From: Spirometra erinaceieuropaei
Taxonomy: Eukaryota > Platyhelminthes > Cestoda > Diphyllobothriidea > Diphyllobothriidae
Direction: 5' to 3'
NCBI GenBank assembly: GCA_902702965.1
Contig: CACRXP010000738.1
Span: 252,467 to 316,466, forward strand
DNA length: 64,000 nucleotides
In this document: piece by piece, positions 12,713 to 22,735 of the stretch
Position numbering within the stretch: the first letter of the stretch is position 1
Layout of the letters: the number at the start of each line of letters is the position of its first letter
Position numbers and translations under genes: made by a program
Notes under the pieces: model-generated
What the model was told of the DNA's origin: nothing
Seen by the model: the letters and a program-made list of their open reading frames with translations, nothing else
Database searches by the model: none

Positions 12713-12959
12713 CAATGCCTTTTGATATATCTCCTGTTTGTGTTTCGACAGACTTAAATGTACGCTAATGGTACATATGTGGTGCTTTTGTTACTAAACA
12801 TAAGCAATGAATGTCAAGCTACTTGCACGCTTTTAGGGAAACACACCATATAAAACAACATGTATTGCCTGGGCTGCAAGTAGATAGGTAACAAGTCGGT
12901 TTTCTTACCTAACTTAATGAATTTTCGGCAAGGCGTAAAATCTCGCGGATATTGCAGAC

Positions 12960-14215
12960 TAACTGAGAGAAAGGTTCAGGCCGATTAAACTCAGATTAAC
13001 CACACCTAGCCCAGGGCCATAATTGAATTCAACGATTATGTTACACATAAAAGTCTCAATGAGAAAACGATTCCGTCCTTAGAGGTTGTGTCTTCCTACA
13101 CTAGCAGTCCTGTTAAGGAAACGATAGAACGTTTGCTTGGAGAGATTTTACGGTACGTTTTCCCGAATGTAATTCTGGTCGGAATCTCGAAGGGCTTGGC
13201 ATTTCGCTGCATGTTAAATGTGTTGTTTACATTCAAGGGTCACTTTTACCACCATATCGACGGCATAGTGATGGAATTGCCATTTGTACCTCTACTGGTC
13301 GATGTTTTCAAGGGTAAACGAGAGAAAAACCAGACATGTACTCATAAAATTGACCCTTATCTCTATCATAAATATGCTGGTGCTATTTTGGCAACAGCGG
13401 ATAAGAAGCCTGATGTGAACACCCTCCTGAACATAGTTAACCATGGTCACCCAGCGTTGATCCATACTTTAGTCAACCGAGAACGGATGAAGCAATCTAT
13501 TTCTTGTCGCCTTGAGTAATCCAATGCCGGATGGACTACTTCGTAAAGGTGTATTTCGTAAGTAAGGAAACCTGGGTAGGAACATTTGCAACTGTCCACA
13601 TTTGTGTAGCTTTAAGTCAGAAATAAAGTTCGGTCCACCGATCGCGTTAGAGGAATATGCACTCTGAATAGGCTTGATAATGTACTCGGCAATATACAAG
13701 GCTGCGAGAAAAGGGCATTCATGAAAAGTTAACGTACAAATACACGGAGGGACGCCTTCAAAAACTATGCATACGAAGGCTGAGAACAACGAGTTATTTC
13801 TCGCATTGCGTCTCCAGAGGATCGCCATACGATCTTCTGCATCTCTGATTAAACGCCACTGTCCACGTACCCAAACACTATGATAATACTGGTGATCATT
13901 AACATTGCCCGTCGCGTCTTGAAGGCAGTGATAGACGGCCTTTTCAGATATCTTCATTGCGTATATACGCATTCAATTGCTCCTGTCCGGCAGGTTATAT
14001 TTGTGGAACAACTATGCATCTATCCAAGCGGATGCGAGATCACCATGTAGCCTGGCGAAATGAAGTTGTAGCCCATGTGGTTGACGGCGGCCACCTAGCA
14101 TTCCGAGTCATCTATCAAGTGCCGGCGAGACGTTCTATGTTCCTGCGTCAGCGGATGCCTGCGACGGCAGATGTAGTGGTCGTAGAGAAACAGAGACATA
14201 GTTAATTTTCAGACA
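12960..14215 (+). pseudogene. Penelope-like element remnant: RT core to GIY-YIG
   Basis: Family assignment rests on the PLE RT core pattern, here FKGHFYHHIDGIVMELP (13,228-13,280), which in live elements reads F.G.FY.Q.DG.AMGSP. It is followed by a stretch aligned with the catalytic YVDD region, but here degraded to YHKYAGAI. After about 440 bases of broken frame, a C-terminal GIY-YIG-like part starts at 13,957 (CPAGYICGTTMHLSKRM, then GHLAFRVIYQVPA). Stops separate the parts. A parallel copy lies downstream of gene copy 2 (28,480-30,080), so the insertion predates that duplication. The trailing GACCCCTGACCTCTGACC near 14,258 is likely 3' UTR. Confidence 0.75.
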
Positions 14216-15420
14216 CATCACCCGTCCTTCTCCCTAAGTCACTGACACAACAGGTTTTTGACCCCTGACCTCTGACCGCCCTCATGCCTCTCATCCAGAC
14301 GTATCTTTATTGAATGTTCTACCCTTCCTTATGTTACTGTACAGGCCACATTATGAATGATTGAAGGTGTACGTTCGCCGCACTTGCGTTTATAAATAAA
14401 AAAATATGTTGTTGTTTCATGTCACGCCCCCTCAAGCGGACGGTGTACCCTCAAGACAGATGCACTTCGCAACTTCGTAAATGACGTAATTCTTCATGAT
14501 AATATGACTTCTGGTGTCACGAAATATGTAGGTGTTGATGGTTGGGTCCTAATGAAAAGAGACCATTCATTTCTGAAAATCATGGATCATTAGTTGTACG
14601 AAAATATTTACGTCACAGCACATCCCGAAACACATTTTCGTCTCGGTTACTGTTTCCACAGCATTACCATCATCGGTTCTATCTGCATTGTCAACAGGAT
14701 CATTCCATTGCTGTCCTTCGCAGTGCTGTGGCAATATAATATATTGAAAGTCAGCAATCTAAACGCGAAATGAAGATAGACATAAGGATTATATTATAAA
14801 CTACAAATTGCTGTGTCAGTCGGTGAAAAATTAACGATGTAAAACGAGTAGCGTTGTATAATTGCCTAATCGTATCAGCCCGCCAGATTGTAAGCATACA
14901 AGTCCAATGACTAGAAAACCGCCGACATGCAGTCTACTATGGTACTGTCGTAACGCCCAGCTGGTAGTACGTTCTACAACTCGCCTCGATCAAATCCTTA
15001 AATGAGAATCCAACGGCAATAGTGAAAATGGCAACAAGTATTCCATTTGCCTGTCGTTTTCATACGAAAGTGCGCTCTAAACAAATCTCATGATGAACGC
15101 ATATGCGATTTTGAAAGCTTAGGCCTTCGTCAACTTCTCAGGACTTTGCCTGTTTAAAACTGTATCTGACATTTATGCATTGGTAAAAATGCTTGTGTGC
15201 ACTGCAGTGACAGTTCGACTGTCCTGTCAGACGACGCTCAGCGCCTACTCCCGAGTCGGGTAGAGCGTGCACAAGGACCTGCGTCTAAATTAGTTTAAAG
15301 GGTGAGTAGACATGCACAGTAATTGACGCACGCGGGCTCGGTGCTATCGCAGACACAATGACCAGAGGCGCGTGAGGACGCAGGTGCGTCGTTTCGTCAC
15401 AGGCCCCTGGTACACAACAA
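14216..15420. other. PLE 3' flank and unassigned sequence
   Basis: No gene. A ~170-base stretch (about 14,880-15,050, with GCCCAGCTGGTAGT and CTTAAATGAGAA) recurs at 15,730-15,850 and at 45,110-45,280, so it is a direct repeat about 850 bases apart in this copy. Gene copy 3 passes from its 3' flank straight to sequence matching 15,420. Most of 12,890-15,420 is therefore inserted here. Confidence 0.45.
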
Positions 15421-16362
15421 AATTGTGATCAGGATTTTTAGCGTTAAAACAAGACAGCGGGTCAGAAAGAGCAGGATTACAGAGCAGCCATGATCAAGAC
15501 CTCTATATACAGCGGTAATGCAAACGCCAATTCTGACATGGAACATGCATTGAAAATCACTGTAATTGGCCTACCTCGATTAACGATTGCTTCTACGCTT
15601 CACAGTCCAATCCTTCTACATTTAATCCAACTTACTGATGCTGCTATTTAGATGAAATGCAACTCTTTGGCCGCTGCAATAAAACTAAAATGGTGTGATG
15701 TGAGCGCTTTCACCCAATACAAACACAATGTTAAAGATGTAGAATCTAATGACTAGAAATCTCAGACACTCAGTCTGCTATGGTAATGTCGTCACACCCA
15801 GCTGGTAGTGCGTTGTACAACTCGCCGCGATCCAATCCTTAAATGAGAACGCTTACTGAATCCAAACAAAGAAAATTGTACAAACCTTGAACGTTTAGGG
15901 CCAGCTAATGGAACTATGTCTTCGAGTTGTTGACTTGTCCGCCGGCCATCTGACTCATCCAAGTGGCTTGGCGTCCCCAACCATGGTGATAGCTAGCGAG
16001 ATATTAACACTCGGATGACGTAGGCGAAAGTCTACAGGAAGGCGTGTATGCGCACGGATAAATTAGTTTGCGAACGATTGCCTCAATCTAGTTGACACAT
16101 ATGTACACATCTCATGTGGATTGTCGCAACTGCCTTCATTTAAACTGCGATATTAACGCTGTCGCCAAGAACGGTTCAGCCAGTAATGTGCAACTGCACG
16201 CGCGGTTTTATCGCAGTGATCAATAACATGAGACCCCCTATAGGATGTCAACAACAATATCATTACTTAAAACCATGTTATAAGGTAAGACATATTATTA
16301 ACGCAATTATTTATAAAATAAGATGTTGCAGTAAGGAAAAAATGCACCTTTAGAATTGAAGA
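15421..16362. other. gene 3' flank, shared with 44,770-45,770
   Basis: No gene. Shared anchors with the second duplication are GCGGGTCAGA.AGAGCAGGA, TTAACGATTGCTTCTA, CTGATGCTGCTATTTAG and CTTAAATGAGAA. Open frames are short and not conserved between the two copies. Confidence 0.5.
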
Positions 16363-16364
16363 AA

Positions 16365-16740
16365 CTTTATTCACCGACGTTTCGTACTCCTGGTAGAATC
16401 CATAATCAGAGGAAACGGCATATACGGGTGGTTCATGAACAGTGGGCTAGAGTTTTTATAGGATGAATTCGCCATGCTACCGCATACCTATGCATATTCA
16501 CGTATTGCCCTTCATCAGGGATCGTTGCTCGTGGTGTGATGGTCGAGATTCGCGTCGTTACTTGCTGCAATTTCATCATCTGCGTTGGACGCTAGTCTGA
16601 TGATTGTTGGACTATCTGATCCGCCGCCTCTGGCGTTGGGAAAAGTGTTCACACGTGCGCTTTCCGCGTGGCTAATTACTCCGCCTATGCAAAGTATCAG
16701 CATTGATTATGGAAGATGAAGGCCATTGCATTTGTTCATG
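16365..16740 (-). repeat. PLE pseudo-LTR, minus strand
   Basis: This lies directly 3' of the GIY-YIG remnant on the same strand. It matches the reverse complement of 22,325-22,640 and runs parallel to 45,780-46,110. Landmarks on the minus strand are CCTAGGCGGAGTAA, TGAACACTTTTCCCAAC, ATCCTATAAA (TATA-like) and then a hammerhead-like core. This is the arrangement expected of a Penelope-like terminal repeat. Confidence 0.65.
16376..16409 (-). ncRNA. decayed hammerhead ribozyme motif
   Basis: On the minus strand the GAAAC-GTC half (16,376-16,383) is intact. The CUGAUGA core, however, reads CTGATTA (16,403-16,409) and stem II no longer pairs. It is clearly related to the intact motif at 22,625. 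Catalysis is not expected. Confidence 0.55.
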
Positions 16741-16742
16741 GA

Positions 16743-17294
16743 CTAGGGGCTAGTAAGCCATGACTCAAGTAAATCCCGACTCACACGGTTGTCAGCTCTC
16801 GCGAGAATTTCGGTCTCGTCGAATCTGCATGTGTTGCCAGATCTCGTCGAATGAGCCGCAACAAGAGAACTGACGTCATTTCTGAGCACCGCTGCAGCCT
16901 GTTTGGTCATTCGCGTTTGGAGCTGCCTTCGGGTTTCTCCGACATAATTCCTTGGTCTCCAATAGCACGAGATATGATGAATGACTTCAGACGTGTCTAG
17001 CCGTGACAACGGGTCTTTCGGTTCTATTACCTGACGCCTGATGGCTGCCTCCGGTCTGTGTGAATCACCAACCCCAAATGGTGCAAGAAGGCGGCCGACA
17101 GCTTCCGAAACGTTCTTCAGATACGGAAGCGCTTGGTAAAATTTTGGATCCGTGCGGGTGAGTGTGTGGCGACTAGGCGTACTGTACTTTGGCATCAGCT
17201 CTGTATCAATCTTCCCTGTCGGAGAAATCGTATTTCTTTTGCTAAGATGCGCAAACAAATCGTCATTGTTCGTGACAGAAACGATGAGGGTCAC
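16743..17294 (-). pseudogene. PLE C-terminal domain with GIY-YIG-like motif
   Basis: This is a 183-codon open frame on the minus strand. Its C-terminal half holds YVGETRRQLQTRM, then SSLVAAHSTRSGNT and a tail ending ESWLTSP. In PLEs the GIY-YIG nuclease carries a Y-[IV]-G-E-T-x-R box followed by an H-rich stretch and a final LE.W motif, so this is a good fit. The spacing CYWRPRNYVGET replaces the usual paired cysteines. No RT precedes it on this strand within the window. A more broken sister is at 46,187-46,690, and the pseudo-LTR follows directly. Confidence 0.75.
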
Positions 17295-17494
17295 ACCTTC
17301 TGGTGGATGCTAATAGCATATGGACGGTTCAGTTCTCTCTGTACTGAAGGGTATAAATGCATTCCCTGCAATGCATTGCCCTACAGTCACTACTCTTTTA
17401 CTTGAGAGTTGCGAAAATTCCCATTGAAAAATTCAATGGGCAATTTGGCGAGCATAAGTCTGCTTTCGATAACTTTAATTCAGGCCTGTGTATT

Positions 17495-18620
17495 TGACTT
17501 TCAGGCATCGCATGGGCCTATTTGGCCGCATGCACATCCACGACGACCTGCGGTAGACAACCACCGGCCACACCACACATTCACTCACTCCTAACCTCCT
17601 CCACCACCACCATCACCCCACCAGAACTCAACACTCACACACCTCATGCACCCAACTGCCACCTCGCACGCAAGTGGGAAGTGTGCATCTCGACTCGGTC
17701 CCCATGCGGCTTCGGCTGCACGGGTGACTTGAGTCCGAGACTATCCCGGCACGGCAAGCGTCGTGGATAGGAAGGTTGCTGATTGACGCCTGCTCTCGGT
17801 TCACGCAGTTCGTCGCGTTGTGTGTGTTGTGTGGAGTGGCGGACTGGTGGGCTGGGAACGGGCTGAAACAGCACCTTCCACGGCACTCTCACGCAAGTGA
17901 GAGACACACCGTTCAACGCCCGTTGTGTGAAATCCTGGTGTTGTGTGTATGGGGTCCAGGTCGTGCCGTGGCGCGCGCAGTCATGGTAAGTCGACCATGA
18001 CAGCCACCGCGCCCATTCCCTACTCCAGTCTGCTGACCGGCTCGGACAGCGTCTGGGGTGTGGGAGTGGGAAGGGAGAGTGCGGTCGACGACTCAGCGCA
18101 CTTTCTCCTCACTATAAACAATCTGACGCGCTTGAAGCTATCACGGTGCGCTAAAAGCCGTGGCTTGGAAGGTTGCCGACTGACGGGATATCTTGGACCT
18201 CCTCCTGGACCGGAGGCGGTCTGAGAGTCAGGCTGCAATGGCTCCGTTTTAATGTGGCCTTTATGGCACTCCCATCACAGTGTGGGATCCGATTCAGGCG
18301 TTGGCGGCTTCAGCCGTGCCAGCCTCCAAATCTCTCTTGTGTTGGTTGAAATCCTGGTTATTTCTTGTGTGGACCAGGGGGTGTGGTGGAACGCCAAGGT
18401 GAGGATCCGTCCGAGCCATTCACCTGCGGCCTCTCTCGTCTCCGGTCTTCTTGACTGTCTTGACACCGGGCTCGGGCGAGGGAGGAGGAGAGAGTGTAGG
18501 TAGATGCTACGCAAGTCCACCGGCACTATAAACCCCTGTGTAAGTCACCGTCCCTGCTCCCACTGCTGCTGCAACTGTGGGGCACACGGTGGACATCATC
18601 GAAACCGATGGTAGGACTGT
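17495..18620. other. GC-rich ~1.1-kb insertion, absent from sister copy
   Basis: The flanks (TTCAGGCCTGT at about 17,481 and the GTGAAACACYACAATTC region after 18,625) are joined without this sequence at about 46,860-46,960. The insert is markedly richer in G+C than its surroundings. It contains loosely repeated phrases (GGAAGGTTGC-GA-TGACG at ~17,770 and ~18,168; TGAAATCCTGGT at ~17,929 and ~18,347). Overlapping open frames occur on both strands, as expected for GC-rich DNA, and none shows a known motif. I cannot name its class. Confidence 0.5.
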
Positions 18621-18863
18621 TATATTAAATTAATTTATTAAAAGATATGGGGAGGTAGATCATTATGTGGTCGCTCGATGTTAGGGAGGAGGACTTTGGG
18701 ATAGTGAAACACCACAATTCTAGTCACCTCCAGGGATAAGATACGCCGAAAATGAACTAGAGAGCACGCATATAAAGGCGGAAGAGCTTGTACGTCACGT
18801 TTGCCAACGGGCAGCCATACTCGATCAACTAGGCAATGACGAGAGATACGAATTCCAAATTAT

Positions 18864-19640
18864 GTGCAGCCCATTTTGAACAAACTTGGGGAAATCAAGA
18901 CAGATTCCCTTCTTCGGCGTATTCGTGAAGGTGGACCACAATTTAAGATTTCTGATGATCTAAGTTGGTACGTACACAAACATTTGTCCATATCTATCGA
19001 TAAAACATTGATTGAAGCCTGCTCGTTAGGTCCTACGTTTTGCAGTCTTCGCTAGAAACCAAACACAATTCGAGAACCTCTTGAATCAAATGCATGAACT
19101 TCAGGCTGTTTCAGCAGTGAGCGTACAACAATCTGCTTACTAGACCAGATGAGGGGACTAGCATTGTCCTGATGGACAGGGTAGACTATATTACAAAAAT
19201 AAACTCAATTCTGTCGAATAAGGAAAGGTTTAGAATGGCAGAAAAGTAGAAGTATCGTACAGAGGAGATCGAAATACAACTGACTAACTGCCTGAAAAAA
19301 ATTCACACGGATGCTTGCATACGCGAGAGCGTAGAGCGCATCCCATCCGTCGGCACGCATATACTTTAGTTATACGGCTGTCCGAAGATCCACAAAGATG
19401 GCATATCGGATCGTCCAATCCTCGATATGAGAAACTCGCCGTACCATGCAATACCGAAATTGCTGGCGGAGGACCTATAGCCTCTGCTGTATCAACTAGC
19501 GCCACATAGCTATCAGGAAAACTTTGAATTCATTAAGGACATGAAAGACCCCGATCGGAACGAAATGCCTGTGCTCTTGTTTGATTACTCGTGAATGTTT
19601 ACGAACGTACCGGTAACGGAAACAGTCAACTACATCTGTG
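18864..19640 (+). pseudogene. Penelope-like RT remnant (N-terminal and fingers)
   Basis: Conceptual translation in changing frames gives a recognisable series of PLE reverse-transcriptase blocks. These are LGPTFC and an FENLLNQMHELQ stretch (about 19,030-19,110), PDEGTSIVLMDRVDYI (about 19,142-19,195), YGCPKIHKDGISDRPILDMR (about 19,372-19,432), and finally the motif A region with FDYS and FTNVPVTETV (about 19,578-19,630). Several stops interrupt it. The first part is duplicated at 47,120-47,570. Upstream 18,630-18,860 is shared with 46,880-47,115 and is probably PLE 5' sequence. Confidence 0.75.
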
Positions 19641-19903
19641 GTAAAGTAAGTTATTTTTAAAGACATAGTTTTGAATGGAACAATGTTAATATTTTGCGCA
19701 TAAACAATGTGTTTTCTAACATTTATTATTTCATTAGTTGAAATGCATTCATATAATTTTGAATCCCAGCAGCATAGAGCTCAAAATAAATCACTATGAA
19801 CACTTTCTTAAAATTGTCATCAGGCTCAAAAGGTCTAATTTGGACCGAATTACCGGCGCATATTTTATTTCGGTTGTATTTGTCGTTAATGACGATAATT
19901 ATT

Positions 19904-19943
19904 ATGATGATGGTGATGATGATGATGATGATGATGACGATGC

Positions 19944-20036
<93 letters not shown>
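19904..20036. repeat. (ATG/GAT)n trinucleotide microsatellite
   Basis: Nearly pure TGATGA repeat of about 130 bases with one ACG and one GCT interruption near 19,937-19,943. The long poly-Asp, poly-Met and poly-Ile frames on the two strands are simple translations of the repeat, not evidence of a gene. Confidence 0.95.
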
Positions 20037-20037
<1 letters not shown>

Positions 20038-20199
20038 AATCGTGGATGCGAAGTGGACTATTTGGATTCTGTTGGTCACCGTGCCAGCGTATTCACTAAG
20101 ACAGAGGACGACGAAGCGCATTTCAGCAATAATTGGTCATATGTGGTTATGTAGCCGCACCTGTGTTAAAGCAAACACGGTAAGATGATATTTGGTAGC

Positions 20200-20605
20200 C
20201 GTGCCCACAGACTCCACAATGGTACCTATTGGCTCGATTTCAGTAGCTGTGATTGCGTTCTCATTATGCTTCTAAATTCACGCGCACGCTGTATTACCTG
20301 CGTCAGATTCATTTTAGAGGAGCTATCCTGGGCAGATTTGCGCCGGTAACGATGACAATGAGGCTTACCCTCTATCAACTTTCATTAGAAGAGGTAGTTG
20401 GCAGGCGTGCCCACAGAATCCACAATTGTACCTACTGGCTTGATTTCAGTAGCTATGATTACGTTTTCATTATGCTTCTAAATTAACGCGCGCTCTGTAC
20501 TACCTGTACCAGATTCATTGTAGAGGTACTATCTTAGGCGGATTGGCACCGGTAACGATGACAATGAGACTTACCCTTTATCAACTTTCATTAGCAGAGG
20601 TAGCT
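20200..20605. repeat. tandem duplication, 206-base period
   Basis: GTGCCCACAG at 20,201 and again at 20,407 starts two copies of one unit. They share GATTTCAGTAGCT, CATTATGCTTCTAAATT, CCGGTAACGATGACAATGAG and TATCAACTTTCATTAG. The units differ by scattered substitutions. No gene is seen in it. Confidence 0.85.
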
Positions 20606-21235
20606 TTCGGCTGCCTCATTATTTGCGGATTTTCTCTTCCACCCAAACCATTTTTCGTATAAAAGTCTTGCCCGGCTTGCGTCGTGGCGTCCCGCGTGCC
20701 GCTGCTTGACTCTCGTGTTCTTCTGTCCATTATGTTGGATGGAGTTCTATCGCACACACTGCGGAATGACCTTCGGACCAGTTGCCTTCTTCCCATTGGT
20801 TGTTCGCCTTCACTTGCTATTCTTTCCAATCTGAGGCTAGGATGCATTTATTCCGCACACCGTTCAAAGTCTCCTTGCTCATTTCCATACCTTCCTTGTA
20901 TTTTGCACCTAATCTGAATTAGGCTTCCCTTTACCTGGAGCGTCAATTCCTAGCATATACTACAATCGCCATTTACCCGTCCACTCAATTGTCCCACCTG
21001 TATAGCCCCTATTGCCACCGGTCCCGATTGACAGGCAGCTGCGAGTTTGCGGTGTCAGAAGGGCTACCAAGTATCATCTAACCGCAAACACCTCTAATAC
21101 GGGCCCGGCGGTTACATGGGTTTTTACAGGTGTGACGGGGCAATCCACAGACGATGCGGTTAATTAGATGTATGTACAAAAAACCATTGGAAATGCGTGG
21201 TTGTATTTTGAGTGGTTATTAAATAGTTGCCATAG
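20606..21235. other. unassigned sequence, no gene supported
   Basis: Open frames overlap on both strands (20,581-20,847 minus and 20,684-20,917 plus) but neither shows a motif, a signal peptide or splice context. A short inverted pair GTTTGCGG/CCGCAAAC lies near 21,053 and 21,081. Confidence 0.4.
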
Positions 21236-21370
21236 CCCATAACCCTTATCCTTACCTATAACCCCAACCCTTACCCATAGTCGTGATCCCTTAGCCTACC
21301 AACTGACCCTAATCCCTAAAACTAACCCCTAACTTTAACCAATAATTCTTACCCTAACCCCCAATTCAAA
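21236..21370 (-). repeat. degenerate interstitial telomere-like tract
   Basis: A run of CCCTAA-like units on the plus strand (ATAACCCTTATCC, CCAACCCTTACCC, GACCCTAATCCC, TTACCCTAACCCC), i.e. TTAGGG-like on the minus strand, opposite to the terminal telomere. A shorter, more eroded counterpart lies at 47,740-47,815. The sequence after it (from AACAGTATT) is shared by both. Confidence 0.65.
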
Positions 21371-22160
21371 CAGTATTATGTTCATCGGTTGGGGATACAT
21401 AACCAGATCTTACCCAATACTTTATAGCTCAAAGAAAAATGTGTAGAAAATCAATCCATTAATTTGTAGACGCTTTATGAAAGACTCCTGTTAATAGCCT
21501 TCATGTTCATATGAGGTAATCGCAGCATATACGGACCAATCCATTTAACATTATGCGTCATTTTGTAAATAAGCAAGCGAGAAATACGAAAATGCCTTGT
21601 TGGATTAGACGACCCTTGGCATAGTTTGAACCAGGATCACTGAGCATTTCAGATATAATCATTTGATTTTTTATGGTACCACGGTATTTTAAGCGCTTTG
21701 TACTCCAAGGAAATGGCCTTATCGACATTGCCAGTAACAATAGTTTTCAGCTGTAAATAGGCTTTGGATCGTCGACGGGCACAAAGACGCAGGCAAGCTG
21801 AATGGCTTATCTCAGCTACGTCTTGTAAATCAACTGGTCGGTAGGCGTTAATCCGCGCCTAGTGGGTGTAATCACGAGGTATTCTCTGTTTTAGGACGTT
21901 CGAAGGCAGACTTTGTGCAGGACGACAAATCTTTATTGACTGATCTTACACAGTTGTCAAGAATCACAAGATGATGAAGTATTAGGATATAAGCAGATCG
22001 ATAGGTAAAAGCCTAGGCCTATTAGGTGGAAGAACGAGGAATTCTCTGTGAAAAGGAGTACACAGGCAGACTGTGTGCCAGAACGACTAATCTGTACTGA
22101 CTAATCTTTCGTAAAGGTCAGGAATCACACGACGATGAAGTATCAGGGGTTGCATTTGCA
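21371..22160. other. duplicated non-coding DNA with internal direct repeat
   Basis: No gene. It parallels 47,815-47,950 and then 49,560-49,985. A ~120-base stretch ending AGGAATCACA.GA.GATGAAGTATTA occurs twice (about 21,850-21,985 and 22,020-22,155). Confidence 0.5.
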
Positions 22161-22194
22161 GTGATAAAATGACATAGCGGGTACCGGGCTTTCT

Positions 22195-22735
22195 AATGGT
22201 GAAGACAGGCATGCCCTCAAGTCTTGCAAAAGGAGACACGATCGCCGGGACAAGAGCTTTATTAGCCTGAAGTTTCGGATTCCTACTCCACTCCACTTCT
22301 ACGTCCCAATCCATACTCCGTGCTAAAAGTTCGCCTAGGCGGAGTAACAAGCCATGCGGGGAGGGCAGAGGTGAACACTTTTCCCAACACCGGGGTCGGT
22401 GCGTCAGATGGTCGAGCAATCATCACGCCAACATCCAACGCACTTGATGGAATTGGAGCAATTATCTACTCGAATTTCGGTCATCAATCAATGATCACAC
22501 CAAGTGCAACGATCCCTAATGAATGGAAGGGAGCCGTGAATGTTCATAGGTATGCGGATGCATGGCTACTGCATCCTATAAATACCGCAGCCCCTTGTGC
22601 AACAACCACCCGTTTCTGTTTTTATGTCTCTGATGATGGATTCGAGTAGGAATCCGAAACGTCAGGCTAATAAAGCTCTTGCCCCGGCGACCGTGTCTCC
22701 TTCTTCAAGACTACATCCTGAGACTCGTATCTTCG
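22195..22735 (+). repeat. PLE pseudo-LTR with inverted partial copy
   Basis: The main part (22,325-22,735) has the PLTR landmarks CCTAGGCGGAGTAA, GGTGAACACTTTTCCCAAC, a TATAAATA at 22,577-22,584 and a hammerhead motif at 22,625-22,668. The first ~70 bases (about 22,195-22,262) are an inverted copy of 22,647-22,716, containing GGATTCCTAC and GCTTTATTAGCCTGAAG. Inverted partial terminal repeats are known in Penelope-like elements. The homologous D2 locus (about 50,000) lacks this insertion. Confidence 0.7.
22625..22668 (+). ncRNA. hammerhead ribozyme (PLE type), intact-looking
   Basis: Core CTGATGA at 22,630-22,636. Stem II is GGATTC (22,638-22,643) pairing perfectly with GAATCC (22,650-22,655) around a GAGTAG loop. 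GAAAC (22,656-22,660) and GTC (22,661-22,663) follow, with cleavage predicted after C22,663. Stem I pairs TGTCT with AGGCT through one G-U pair. Stem III is limited to the short palindrome ACGT, as in the minimal hammerheads reported from Penelope-like elements, which act best as dimers. It lies ~46 bases downstream of a TATA box, so the ribozyme would sit near the 5' end of the element's RNA. Confidence 0.8.

Noticed and set aside
17522..18526. Several overlapping 60-93-codon frames on both strands
   Set aside because: GC-rich DNA has few stop codons by chance. The frames overlap each other, show no motif, and the whole insert is absent from the sister copy.
19726..20188. Open frames of 130-138 codons with long poly-Asp, poly-Met or poly-Ile runs on both strands
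   Set aside because: They are translations of the trinucleotide microsatellite. No flanking domain or splice context supports a gene.
22638..22655. GGATTCGAGTAGGAATCC as a tRNA B-box
   Set aside because: It resembles a B-box, but no A-box or cloverleaf surrounds it and the hammerhead core explains it fully.
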